Under the pieces are notes generated by a model. The model saw only the letters and a program-made list of their open reading frames with translations. It had not been told where the DNA came from and searched no databases. The position numbers and the translations under genes are program-made. From JAFAQB01 sp046724555 (GTDB taxonomy: Archaea > Thermoproteota > Nitrososphaeria > Nitrososphaerales > Nitrososphaeraceae), in contig JBKOWU010000165.1 of NCBI GenBank assembly GCA_046724555.1, positions 1 through 14,922 of the forward strand: 14,922 nt of DNA. Reading direction: 5' to 3'. Shown here piece after piece: positions 5,659 through 12,214 of the stretch; position 1 is the stretch's first letter, and each line of letters opens with the position of its first letter.

Positions 5659-5695
5659 TCTTCTAATTGGCTTATGCTATTAGAAGAAACTTTTT
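5659..5695 (+). terminator. Hairpin plus T tract after the zinc-finger gene
   Basis: TCTTCTAAT (5659-5667) and ATTAGAAGA (5679-5687) are perfect 9-bp inverted repeats around an 11-base loop, followed by AACTTTTT. It starts 15 bases after the zinc-finger stop codon. Archaeal termination depends mainly on the T tract; the hairpin may also protect the 3' end or be a regulator site for the downstream gene. Confidence 0.5.
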
Positions 5696-5823
5696 CTTGC
5701 ATTCTCCGAGCAATTGCTTGCTTTCCTTCATCTGTGAATCGAAAGCAGTTGGTTATGTTTGGACAAGAAATGCAAAATGGACTTCTCGCATCGGTAGAAA
5801 CAATAAAAAATTAGCTCGAAGTG

Positions 5824-5835
5824 AAATAGCTATTT
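5824..5835. repeat. 12-bp palindrome AAATAGCTATTT upstream of the cobalamin adenosyltransferase gene
   Basis: A perfect 12-bp palindrome ending 19 bases before the ATG of the adenosyltransferase and overlapping an AT-rich promoter-like stretch (TATTTTTAAA). It may be an operator, but AT-rich palindromes arise easily by chance. Confidence 0.3.
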
Positions 5836-5854
5836 TTAAATCAATAATCATTCA

Positions 5855-6439
5855 ATGCAATACGTGAAAATCTATACCAAAACAGGAGATAAAGGAGAAA
5901 CTGGGCTTATTGGTGGCAAGCGGATATCAAAAAGCGATCCAAGAATAATTGCGTATGGTTCGATAGATGAACTGAATTCAAATATTGGTCTAATCGTTTC
6001 ATTGTTAAATAAAAAAAATAGAGATATGTTTTTAGATTTGACAGATCTTCTTCTAAAAGTTCAAAACGACCTATTTATTATTGGGTCTGATTTAGCTGAT
6101 CCTACACCATTTCTTGAAAACAAAGGCCACACACCCCGAGCGATGGAGAACATGGCTTCATACCTAGAATGTATTATTGATAAATTTGAATCAGAACTTT
6201 CACCTATCAAGTTTTTTATATTACCCGGCGGAAGTGTAGAATCGTCTCTTATACACATAAGCAGAAGTATAACTAGAAGAGCTGAAACTACTGTTACTGC
6301 GCTCTCAAAGAGTGAAACAATAAATCCTGCAATCTTAATCTATTTGAATAGACTTTCAGACATGCTTTTTGTGGCAGCTAGGCTGGTAAACAAGCGTGTA
6401 GGAGTGGAAGATGTACCTTGGCGATCTAATAAAGGTTAA
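5855..6439 (+). CDS. pduO: Cob(I)alamin adenosyltransferase, PduO type
   Basis: A 194-residue enzyme that transfers the 5'-deoxyadenosyl group of ATP to cob(I)alamin or its corrinoid precursors, making the coenzyme B12 form used by mutases. Diagnostic PduO motifs: the ATP-binding KIYTKTGDKGETGL (5-18), RIIAYGSIDELNSNIG (30-45), FILPGGS (121-127), HISRSITRRAE (134-144) and the C-terminal NRLSDMLFVAARLVNK (165-180). The five-helix-bundle length is typical for the family. The ATG at 5855 opens directly before the first strand, so the start is firm. The family fits an organism that makes and uses B12; ammonia-oxidising archaea use it in methylmalonyl-CoA mutase of their carbon-fixation cycle (established knowledge, not visible here). 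No other cobalamin gene is adjacent and no riboswitch was seen. Confidence 0.93.
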   Translation: MQYVKIYTKTGDKGETGLIGGKRISKSDPRIIAYGSIDELNSNIGLIVSLLNKKNRDMFLDLTDLLLKVQNDLFIIGSDLADPTPFLENKGHTPRAMENMASYLECIIDKFESELSPIKFFILPGGSVESSLIHISRSITRRAETTVTALSKSETINPAILIYLNRLSDMLFVAARLVNKRVGVEDVPWRSNKG

Positions 6440-6456
6440 AGAACCTTTAAATTCAC

Positions 6457-6464
6457 TTAAATAT
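6457..6464 (+). promoter_or_regulatory. TATA box of the one-helix membrane protein gene
   Basis: TTAAATAT centred 27 bases upstream of the ATG at 6488, the ideal spacing for a leaderless mRNA. It supports the small gene downstream. Confidence 0.6.
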
Positions 6465-6487
6465 CGCGGTTATTAGGGCCTACACAT

Positions 6488-6658
6488 ATGAGTCAGATAC
6501 GGAATGTAACATTGATTGTCATTGCAACGGCAATTATGGCTATAGCAACGAGTATTCTAGTTTATTTTGTTGACTATTTGACTTTAAATGTACTTGAGTC
6601 GACCGCAAAGTTCCTTTTGGAGTTGCAGCAGAAATATGTCGACACTTATAAACCTTAA
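6488..6658 (+). CDS. Small one-helix membrane protein, 56 residues, unknown
   Basis: A 56-residue protein starting MSQIRNVTLIVIATAIMAIA. One long hydrophobic helix covers about residues 7-31 (VTLIVIATAIMAIATSILVY) and is followed by an amphipathic tail rich in Leu, Glu and Gln that ends DTYKP. It would sit in the cytoplasmic membrane as a single-span protein; a signal peptide cannot be fully excluded, but no cleavage site is evident. I do not recognise the family. The start is supported by a TATA box 27 bases upstream. The gene ends before the HD-domain gene if that gene starts at 6723. Its short length makes it easy to overlook. Confidence 0.6.
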   Translation: MSQIRNVTLIVIATAIMAIATSILVYFVDYLTLNVLESTAKFLLELQQKYVDTYKP

Positions 6659-6692
6659 AATATACATTTCAGATAGCCCGATAAAAAATAAT

Positions 6693-6701
6693 AATATAAA
6701 G
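6693..6701 (+). promoter_or_regulatory. TATA box deciding the HD-domain gene start
   Basis: AATATAAAG centred 26 bases upstream of an in-frame GTG at 6723. No comparable element precedes the other in-frame starts at 6588 or 6636. It therefore favours the shorter protein made from a leaderless mRNA. Confidence 0.55.
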
Positions 6702-6722
6702 AAATTTACAATCTGCAGTAGA

Positions 6723-7250
6723 GTGATATCTAATAACCACAAGAAGAAACCAGACATACCAAACGAGTTTTTTCAATATGTTTTCCAGCTCAAATCTGTG
6801 AAGAGGGCTGGATGGGTATCAAAGGTTCGTGTAAATAACCCTGAATCAGTGGCAGACCACACATTTTCCATGTGTGCAATAAGCATGGTTCTGTCGGATA
6901 TGCTAGGGCTGGATACCGAAAAAGTCATGAAGATGGTAATGCTTCATGATTTAGCTGAGTCCATAACCGGCGACTATATGCCAGAGGAGATTACTAAAAA
7001 ACGTAAATTATCACAGGAAAAAAAAGCAATGAATTCGATTTTATGTGGCTTGCCTTCAAATATTCGTTCAAATTATACTAAAATATGGGAAGAATACATA
7101 TTGAACAAAACACATGTCGCCCGATTTGTCCATAGAACTGACAAGATTGATATGATATTGCAAGCTAAACTATACGCTAAACAAGGATACCCTCTTAATT
7201 TGCTCTCCCATTTTTACAATTCTGCAGACAAATCACTACTACACATATGA
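6723..7250 (+). CDS. HD-domain phosphohydrolase, YfbR/HDDC2-like (5'-nucleotidase type)
   Basis: A 175-residue metal-dependent HD hydrolase. Relatives (YfbR, HDDC2) dephosphorylate deoxynucleoside 5'-monophosphates. Seen: LKSVKRAGWVSKVRVNNPES (23-42, the family's R-x-GW-V start), first metal histidine in ESVADHTF (H46), the HD pair in VMLHDLAES (H75, D76) with E79, then ITGDYMP (81-87) and the last metal aspartate in HRTD (D140). All catalytic ligands are present. The open frame extends upstream to ATG 6588 and ATG 6636, but those starts add a poorly conserved-looking tail, and 6588 overlaps the preceding membrane-protein gene. The TATA box at 6693-6701 places the transcript start on the GTG at 6723, which I adopt. 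The role is probably nucleotide-pool clean-up; the exact substrate is not readable from sequence. Confidence 0.85.
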   Translation: MISNNHKKKPDIPNEFFQYVFQLKSVKRAGWVSKVRVNNPESVADHTFSMCAISMVLSDMLGLDTEKVMKMVMLHDLAESITGDYMPEEITKKRKLSQEKKAMNSILCGLPSNIRSNYTKIWEEYILNKTHVARFVHRTDKIDMILQAKLYAKQGYPLNLLSHFYNSADKSLLHI

Positions 7251-7317
7251 GCACATGACTCGTGCCACGAATGGAACCAAATACTTTAATGGGTATTCGA
7301 GAAATTAAGATCCCAAT

Positions 7318-7641
7318 ATGCAATATTTTTCTGCACTAAAGATAGGGGAGAAGCGCGTAAAGGCTGCGCAAGATCTCTTGAGTCGATATACAGGTCATGC
7401 TTTGCCTGCCCTAGCATTAAAGGACAATAAAGATAACAAATGGGAACCGGTTGGTGAAGAGAACTTATTTGCATTAGTTAAGGAAACCAATGGATATTTA
7501 ATAGCCTTTTGCGACAGAAATGGTATTGCAAAATCGATCGCTCAATGGTTTACTGAAGAAACCAAGAATTCCATCATTGCCAAGATCAAAACAGAACAAA
7601 ATATGGAGGAGTACCGTGGTAAATTATCACTTCCAATATAA
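7318..7641 (+). CDS. Hypothetical protein, 107 residues
   Basis: I do not recognise this family. The protein is soluble with no signal or membrane segment. It has a basic helical start (MQYFSALKIGEKRVKAAQDL), a short central strand region (LFALVKETNGYLIAFCDRNG, 50-69) and a helical C-terminal part (AKSIAQWFTEETKNSIIAKI, 71-90). The alternation suggests a small alpha/beta domain. One cysteine (C65). CTTTAAT about 30 bases before the ATG is a likely TATA box, supporting this start. It lies between the HD-domain gene and the TIGR00300 gene on the same strand with short spacers, so it may share transcripts with them, but each appears to have its own promoter-like element. Confidence 0.72.
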   Translation: MQYFSALKIGEKRVKAAQDLLSRYTGHALPALALKDNKDNKWEPVGEENLFALVKETNGYLIAFCDRNGIAKSIAQWFTEETKNSIIAKIKTEQNMEEYRGKLSLPI

Positions 7642-7685
7642 GAATTAAAATTTAAGTATCAAATCACCAAAAATTACTTTAGCTA

Positions 7686-8957
7686 TTGATACAGAAAAAA
7701 TATGAGCAGGAAATTGAAGTAAAAGGCCACCTCATAGATTCTATGATATTGACGAGGATCTTTGACAAGGTAATGGATCTCAAAGGTGATTTTCAAGTTC
7801 TTGAATTCACTGTTGGAAAGAGGAAGAGAGAATCTAGCTATGCTCGTCTTTTGGTGAGTGGTAAGAGCCAACAACATCTTTACGAGTTACTAGAATCAGT
7901 TTATAGAGAAGGAGCACAGCCCGTAACCGTTCAGGAGGTTATGATCGAACCTGCGGTCAAAGACATGGTGATGCCTGATAATTTTTACAGTACAACTAAC
8001 AATCCAACACAAGTTTGCTACAATAATTCATGGATTGATGTAGATAATATCATGATGGATAAATGTATAGTGTTAGACACTGAAGAAAACACTGCTATCT
8101 GTAAAATGATTCGAGATATAAAAAAAGGAGATTTGATAGTGGTAGGGGAACGAGGAGTTAAAATAATTCCTCAAGAGCGTCCTCGCGAAGGCATTGACAT
8201 TTTCCAGTTCATGAGCAGCGCCAGTTCTAGTGAGAGACCAACGCTGCAAATTGCTCGGAAGGTTGCAAACGATATTTACAATACTACAATATCTGGCGGG
8301 AGAATAATTATAGTCTCTGGACCAATACTCGTCCATTCTGGTGCATCTGCATCTCTTGCAAAATTAATCCAGATGAGATATGTACATGGACTATTGGCAG
8401 GCAATGCACTTGCAGTTCATGACATTGAAAATGCGTTAATGGGAACATCATTAGGGATGCATGTTAACGACGGAACTCTTGCAGTAAGGGGCCACAGAAA
8501 TCACATGCAAGCAATTAACGAGGTATTTAAGGCCGGATCTATGAAGGCAATGGTTAAAAAAGGGATCTTAAAAAGTGGTGTAATGTATGAATGCATAGTT
8601 AACGACGTACCGTTTGTTTTGGCGGGATCCATTAGGGATGACGGCCCTATCCCAGATGTCATCACAGATGTTGTAGAAGCACAAAGGAAGTACAAACACA
8701 TACTAAAAGATGCAAAAATGGTCTTGATGTTATCTACAATGCTACACTCTATCGCAGTAGGGAACATGCTGCCAGCATCAGTTAAGGTGGTTGCGGTGGA
8801 TATAAGCCAACCAGTTGTTACAAAGCTTCTAGACAGAGGAACTAGTCAAGCGATTGGGGTTGTGACAGATATAGGTACATTCTTACCGATGGTCGTGCAT
8901 TGCCTAGAACAAATGGATATCGCCAGTACAAAAAAACATAATATAGATTATAAATAG
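7686..8957 (+). CDS. TIGR00300-family protein, archaeal ornithine cyclodeaminase type
   Basis: A 423-residue protein of the family carrying the 'LOR/SDH bifunctional enzyme conserved domain' at its N-terminus (about 5-100, EVKGHLIDSMILTRIFDKVM) and an NAD-binding, deoxyhypusine-synthase-like fold after it. Telling stretches are IIVSGPILVHSGASASLAKL, NALAVHDIENALMGTSLG, RGHRNHMQAIN, GSIRDDGPIPDV and the Cys-less C-terminal AIGVVTDIGTFLPMVV. Related archaeal proteins have been shown to be NAD-dependent ornithine cyclodeaminases making proline and ammonia from ornithine; the C-terminal domain of cyanobacterial ArgZ/AgrE is homologous. The same activity here is inference. It begins with TTG at 7686, whose following KYEQEIEVKGH matches my memory of the family's normal N-terminus; the next in-frame ATG would cut into the domain. 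It converges with the gatB operon, with only four bases between stops. Confidence 0.85.
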   Translation: MIQKKYEQEIEVKGHLIDSMILTRIFDKVMDLKGDFQVLEFTVGKRKRESSYARLLVSGKSQQHLYELLESVYREGAQPVTVQEVMIEPAVKDMVMPDNFYSTTNNPTQVCYNNSWIDVDNIMMDKCIVLDTEENTAICKMIRDIKKGDLIVVGERGVKIIPQERPREGIDIFQFMSSASSSERPTLQIARKVANDIYNTTISGGRIIIVSGPILVHSGASASLAKLIQMRYVHGLLAGNALAVHDIENALMGTSLGMHVNDGTLAVRGHRNHMQAINEVFKAGSMKAMVKKGILKSGVMYECIVNDVPFVLAGSIRDDGPIPDVITDVVEAQRKYKHILKDAKMVLMLSTMLHSIAVGNMLPASVKVVAVDISQPVVTKLLDRGTSQAIGVVTDIGTFLPMVVHCLEQMDIASTKKHNIDYK

Positions 8958-8966
8958 AACATTATG
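8930..8966 (-). terminator. Terminator of the aspS-gatCAB operon, inside the 3' end of the facing gene
   Basis: Read on the minus strand, CATAAT (8966-8961, overlapping the gatB stop) and ATTATG (8942-8937) can pair around an 18-base AT-rich loop and are directly followed by seven Ts (8936-8930). A T tract is the core archaeal termination signal. The T7 lies inside the last codons of the convergent TIGR00300 gene, so both units overlap at their 3' ends. Confidence 0.55.
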
Positions 8967-10434
8967 TGGAGTCTATTAACTTCTTGTTTATCAGATCGAG
9001 CGCGATTTTCGGGTCTGCTTTTCCTTTTGTTAAATGCATAATCTTGCCAAGCAAGAAATTAGTAGCTTTCGAATTTTGTCGTGCATCATTCACTGCTGAC
9101 CTTTCATCTTTGAACACCGTCTCTATTGCATCTAAGATTATGTTCTGATCGTCTATTTTAGAAGCGTTAGTCTTTTGTACTAAGTGTGATGGCATTTCGC
9201 CAGTCTTTATCATTTGATTAATTAACCCTTTGGCAGTAGTTCTACTTATGATATCCTGATCTACTAGTTTTGCCAATTCGGCGATGTGTTTTGCTTCTAT
9301 TCTTAATCCAGAGATAGAGGTGCTTCCTTCATCATTTCGTTCCGATTGATTATGATTATTTGCATTGATGAACTTTATCAGGTCCGAAACGATCCAATTT
9401 GCAATAGCCTTTGGCGCTGGATAAATGGCTATTGCAGATTCGAAGAAATCAGAAAGCTCTTTGTTATCAATTAGGACCTGAGATACATGATCACCAAGTT
9501 CATAATTAGTGATGAAACGTCTCCTTCGCTGATCTGGAAGTTCGGGCATATTTCTCTCTAGTGCCAATAGAAATGAATTATCTAATACGATAGTAGGGAT
9601 ATCAGGTTCCGGAAAATATCTATAATCTTCTTCTGTTTCTTTACCTCTGGCCTGTTTAGTTATTTTTCTTGCCTCATCCCAATGACGTGTTTCTGCTTTA
9701 ATTTCGATCTCACGAGCTGACATGGTTTTTTGCCTAGTGATCTCATAGCTTAGTGCCTTTTCTACTTCTTTAAATGATCCTATATTTTTGATTTCAACTC
9801 TTCTTCCTTCTCCAATAGACACATTGGCATCACATCTAACTGCACCTTCCAATCTAGTATCACATATTCTTAGGTGTTCAACGATGGACGTAATTTTATT
9901 TAGAAAGATTCTGACATCTTTGGGAGCAATAAAATCTGGCTCTGTAACAATTTCTACAAGTGAAACTCCAGCTCTGTTATAATCTATTAGAGTATAAAAG
10001 CTGTTATCCATACTATTGTTTTCATAAACTAGTCTTCCTGGATCTTCTTCAAGTTGAGTCCTTCTAATCCTAGCATGCTTCGTAGTTCCTGTGTCATATT
10101 CTAACTTTCCGTCGATGCCTATACTTGTTATCCCATATGCATTATACTGCGTTAGCTGAAAGTTTTTTGGAAGATCAGGATAAAAGTAATTCTTTCTATA
10201 GAAAATTATCTCATTTGGAATTTTGCAGCCGAGCGAAATTGATAGTAGACATGCATGTTCTAGCGCACTTTGATTTAGAAGTGGAAGTGTTCCTGGAAGT
10301 CCAGAGCATATTGGACATATATTTGAATTAGGAGACTTAAAACGATAATCACTATAACATGGACAAAATAATTTGCTCTTAAGATATGTAAGCTGACAAT
10401 GAATTTCAAGACCAATTTTTATTTCTGATGCCAT
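8962..10434 (-). CDS. gatB: Asp-tRNA(Asn)/Glu-tRNA(Gln) amidotransferase subunit B
   Basis: The tRNA-binding and kinase-like subunit of GatCAB. It activates the Asp (or Glu) side chain on mischarged tRNA with ATP, and ammonia arriving from GatA completes the amidation. The 490-residue protein shows the family start IKIGLEIHCQL (5-15), the zinc knuckle CPC...CPIC (C24, C26, C40, C43), YRKNYFYPDLPKNFQLTQYN (79-98), RRTQLEEDPGR (124-134) and DYNRAGVSLVEIVTEPD (151-167). The C-terminal YqeY-like tRNA-binding domain follows from about 340. Full family length. I use the ATG at 10434 because the conserved start follows at once and it leaves one base after the gatA stop; the open frame upstream to 10518 overlaps gatA and is not needed. 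Last gene of the operon. Confidence 0.96.
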   Translation of the reverse strand: MASEIKIGLEIHCQLTYLKSKLFCPCYSDYRFKSPNSNICPICSGLPGTLPLLNQSALEHACLLSISLGCKIPNEIIFYRKNYFYPDLPKNFQLTQYNAYGITSIGIDGKLEYDTGTTKHARIRRTQLEEDPGRLVYENNSMDNSFYTLIDYNRAGVSLVEIVTEPDFIAPKDVRIFLNKITSIVEHLRICDTRLEGAVRCDANVSIGEGRRVEIKNIGSFKEVEKALSYEITRQKTMSAREIEIKAETRHWDEARKITKQARGKETEEDYRYFPEPDIPTIVLDNSFLLALERNMPELPDQRRRRFITNYELGDHVSQVLIDNKELSDFFESAIAIYPAPKAIANWIVSDLIKFINANNHNQSERNDEGSTSISGLRIEAKHIAELAKLVDQDIISRTTAKGLINQMIKTGEMPSHLVQKTNASKIDDQNIILDAIETVFKDERSAVNDARQNSKATNFLLGKIMHLTKGKADPKIALDLINKKLIDST

Positions 10435-10435
10435 G

Positions 10436-11890
10436 CTATAGTTCTGGGCTCCTTTGAATATTAGCCGTGCTTTCAAACAAGAAAGCTGCATTAAACAACA
10501 TTTGTTCCTGAAATTCACCTGCCATTATCTGTAAACCTATAGGAAGCTTTTTACTAAATCCAGCCGGTATCGATATTGCCGGTATGCCTGTGAGATTAGC
10601 TATAACCGTATTAATATCAACCATATACATCTTTAATGGGTCATCTATCTTCTCACCAAATTTGAAGGGCAAAACAGGCATTGTCGGCCCTATTAAAACG
10701 TCAAACGTCTTAAATAATGATGTAATCTCTTGTTTTAATATAGTCCTAACCTTTTGGGCTTTCAAATAATATTTTCCATAATATCCTGATGATAAGACAT
10801 ATGATCCAGCAATTATTCTCCTCTTTACCTCCTCACCGAAGTTGCTCCTAACTTTTGCGAAATACGCATTCCATTCATAGCTATCAGAACTTAGGTCAAA
10901 GCCATAGCGAATATTATCATATCTAGCAAGGTTACTGCTGGATTCAGCCATTGCTATAGTGTAATATGAAGCAAGAGCATATTCAATAGACTTCATTGAT
11001 ATTTCTTCGCATTCACAGTCTAGGCTTGAAAACAAATCCATTGCTGAATAGATGCACTTTGAAATCTCAGGCTCAGCTCCTTCAACCATTTCTTTCAGTA
11101 GCCCTACGCGGATGTTTCCATTGCGTTTTATGGTATATTTTGGTATATCATTATCAACTGTAGTTTGATCATTATTATCTACGCCAGAAATGGAGTTCAT
11201 AACCATAACAACATCTGAGACGGTCTTACCCATTGGTCCAACCTGCTCTAGACTATTCGCGTACGAGATAAGACCAAATCGACTAACATGGCCATATGTA
11301 GGCTTTAGACCCACTACAGAGCAAAAACTAGCAGGACATCTCACTGATCCGCCCGTATCAGAACCCAGAGAGATAGCACATTCTGATGCTGCAACGCTTG
11401 CGCCGCTGCCGCCTGACGAACCTCCAGGAACAAATGTTGTATTCCATGGATTATGGGTTGATCCATACATACTGAATTCCGTTGTGGATCCCATTGCAAA
11501 TTCATCGAGATTTAATTTTCCCACTACTATTGCACCGTCATCTTTCAATTTCCTTACTACAGTAGCATCATAGGGTGGAACATAATCTTGGAGCATTTTT
11601 GATGCACAAGTAGTTCTTAAACCTCTAGTACATATATTATCCTTGACACCTACTGCAACTCCCGCAAGAGATCCTATATCCTTTTCATCTTCTCCATTGC
11701 GAACTTTTTTATCTATGAGCTGTGCTTTTTCTAATGCTCCGCTATTATCTACAATTACAAATGCATTAACCTTATCATCAATTTTTTCTATTCTTTCTAG
11801 GATCTGGGAGATATATTCTTCTGCAGAAAACTCTTCATTTATAATACCTTTGACGATTTGCTCTGCGGTAAGACTGCATAAATTTACCAA
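10436..11890 (-). CDS. gatA: Asp-tRNA(Asn)/Glu-tRNA(Gln) amidotransferase subunit A
   Basis: The glutaminase subunit, an amidase-signature enzyme that releases ammonia from glutamine and passes it through a tunnel to GatB. The 484-residue protein has the complete Ser-cisSer-Lys triad: K83 (VAVGVKDN), S158 (PGGSSGGSGAS) and S182 (GSDTGGSVRCPA). Downstream VVGLKPTYGHVSRFGLI and DVLIGPTMPV are also typical, and the length is normal for GatA. The start appears to be TTG at 11890, one base after the gatC stop; no ATG occurs at a sensible place, so translation probably depends on coupling to gatC. The arrangement gatC-gatA-gatB with one-base gaps implies a single transcript and balanced subunit production. 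Confidence 0.96.
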   Translation of the reverse strand: MVNLCSLTAEQIVKGIINEEFSAEEYISQILERIEKIDDKVNAFVIVDNSGALEKAQLIDKKVRNGEDEKDIGSLAGVAVGVKDNICTRGLRTTCASKMLQDYVPPYDATVVRKLKDDGAIVVGKLNLDEFAMGSTTEFSMYGSTHNPWNTTFVPGGSSGGSGASVAASECAISLGSDTGGSVRCPASFCSVVGLKPTYGHVSRFGLISYANSLEQVGPMGKTVSDVVMVMNSISGVDNNDQTTVDNDIPKYTIKRNGNIRVGLLKEMVEGAEPEISKCIYSAMDLFSSLDCECEEISMKSIEYALASYYTIAMAESSSNLARYDNIRYGFDLSSDSYEWNAYFAKVRSNFGEEVKRRIIAGSYVLSSGYYGKYYLKAQKVRTILKQEITSLFKTFDVLIGPTMPVLPFKFGEKIDDPLKMYMVDINTVIANLTGIPAISIPAGFSKKLPIGLQIMAGEFQEQMLFNAAFLFESTANIQRSPEL

Positions 11891-11891
11891 T

Positions 11892-12164
11892 TTAGCTCAA
11901 CCTTGGGCCCTTTATAAAACCATCCTTCCTATTTTTGGAACCCTCTAGCGGATCTCCTTTGAATGGTTCAATCCGATCTTTTCTTAATTCAGAAATATTT
12001 TTCCTTGAACGGACAGGTTCAATTTCAGATAACGATATACTATCTAATTTATCGAGGTATCCTATTATTTCCTCTATCTGTAGAGTATATTTTGAAATCT
12101 CTTCTTCTGTTAGTTCTAACCTTGAAAGCCATCCCAGATGTTTTATCTCATCTCTTGACACCAT
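11892..12164 (-). CDS. gatC: Asp-tRNA(Asn)/Glu-tRNA(Gln) amidotransferase subunit C
   Basis: The small subunit that wraps around and stabilises the GatA-GatB interface. The 90-residue protein has the family features: IKHLGWLSRLELTEEEISKY (7-26) near the N-terminus, the second helix QIEEIIGYLDKLDSI (29-43), the extended linker ISLSEIEPVRS (43-53) and a positively charged tail with LRKDRIEPFKGDPLEGSKN. The ATG at 12164 is well placed. It begins 50 bases after the aspS stop and ends one base before gatA. No separate promoter is obvious in that 50-base gap, so expression from the aspS promoter is likely. Confidence 0.94.
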   Translation of the reverse strand: MVSRDEIKHLGWLSRLELTEEEISKYTLQIEEIIGYLDKLDSISLSEIEPVRSRKNISELRKDRIEPFKGDPLEGSKNRKDGFIKGPRLS

Positions 12165-12214
12165 GTGTTATTTTCTCCCTATTTTCTATACTTACAGCAA
12201 GCACATGTTTTTTC

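Noticed and set aside
5667..5867. A 66-codon plus-strand frame between the zinc-finger and adenosyltransferase genes
   Set aside because: It begins inside the hairpin, has a low-complexity product and overlaps the adenosyltransferase start.
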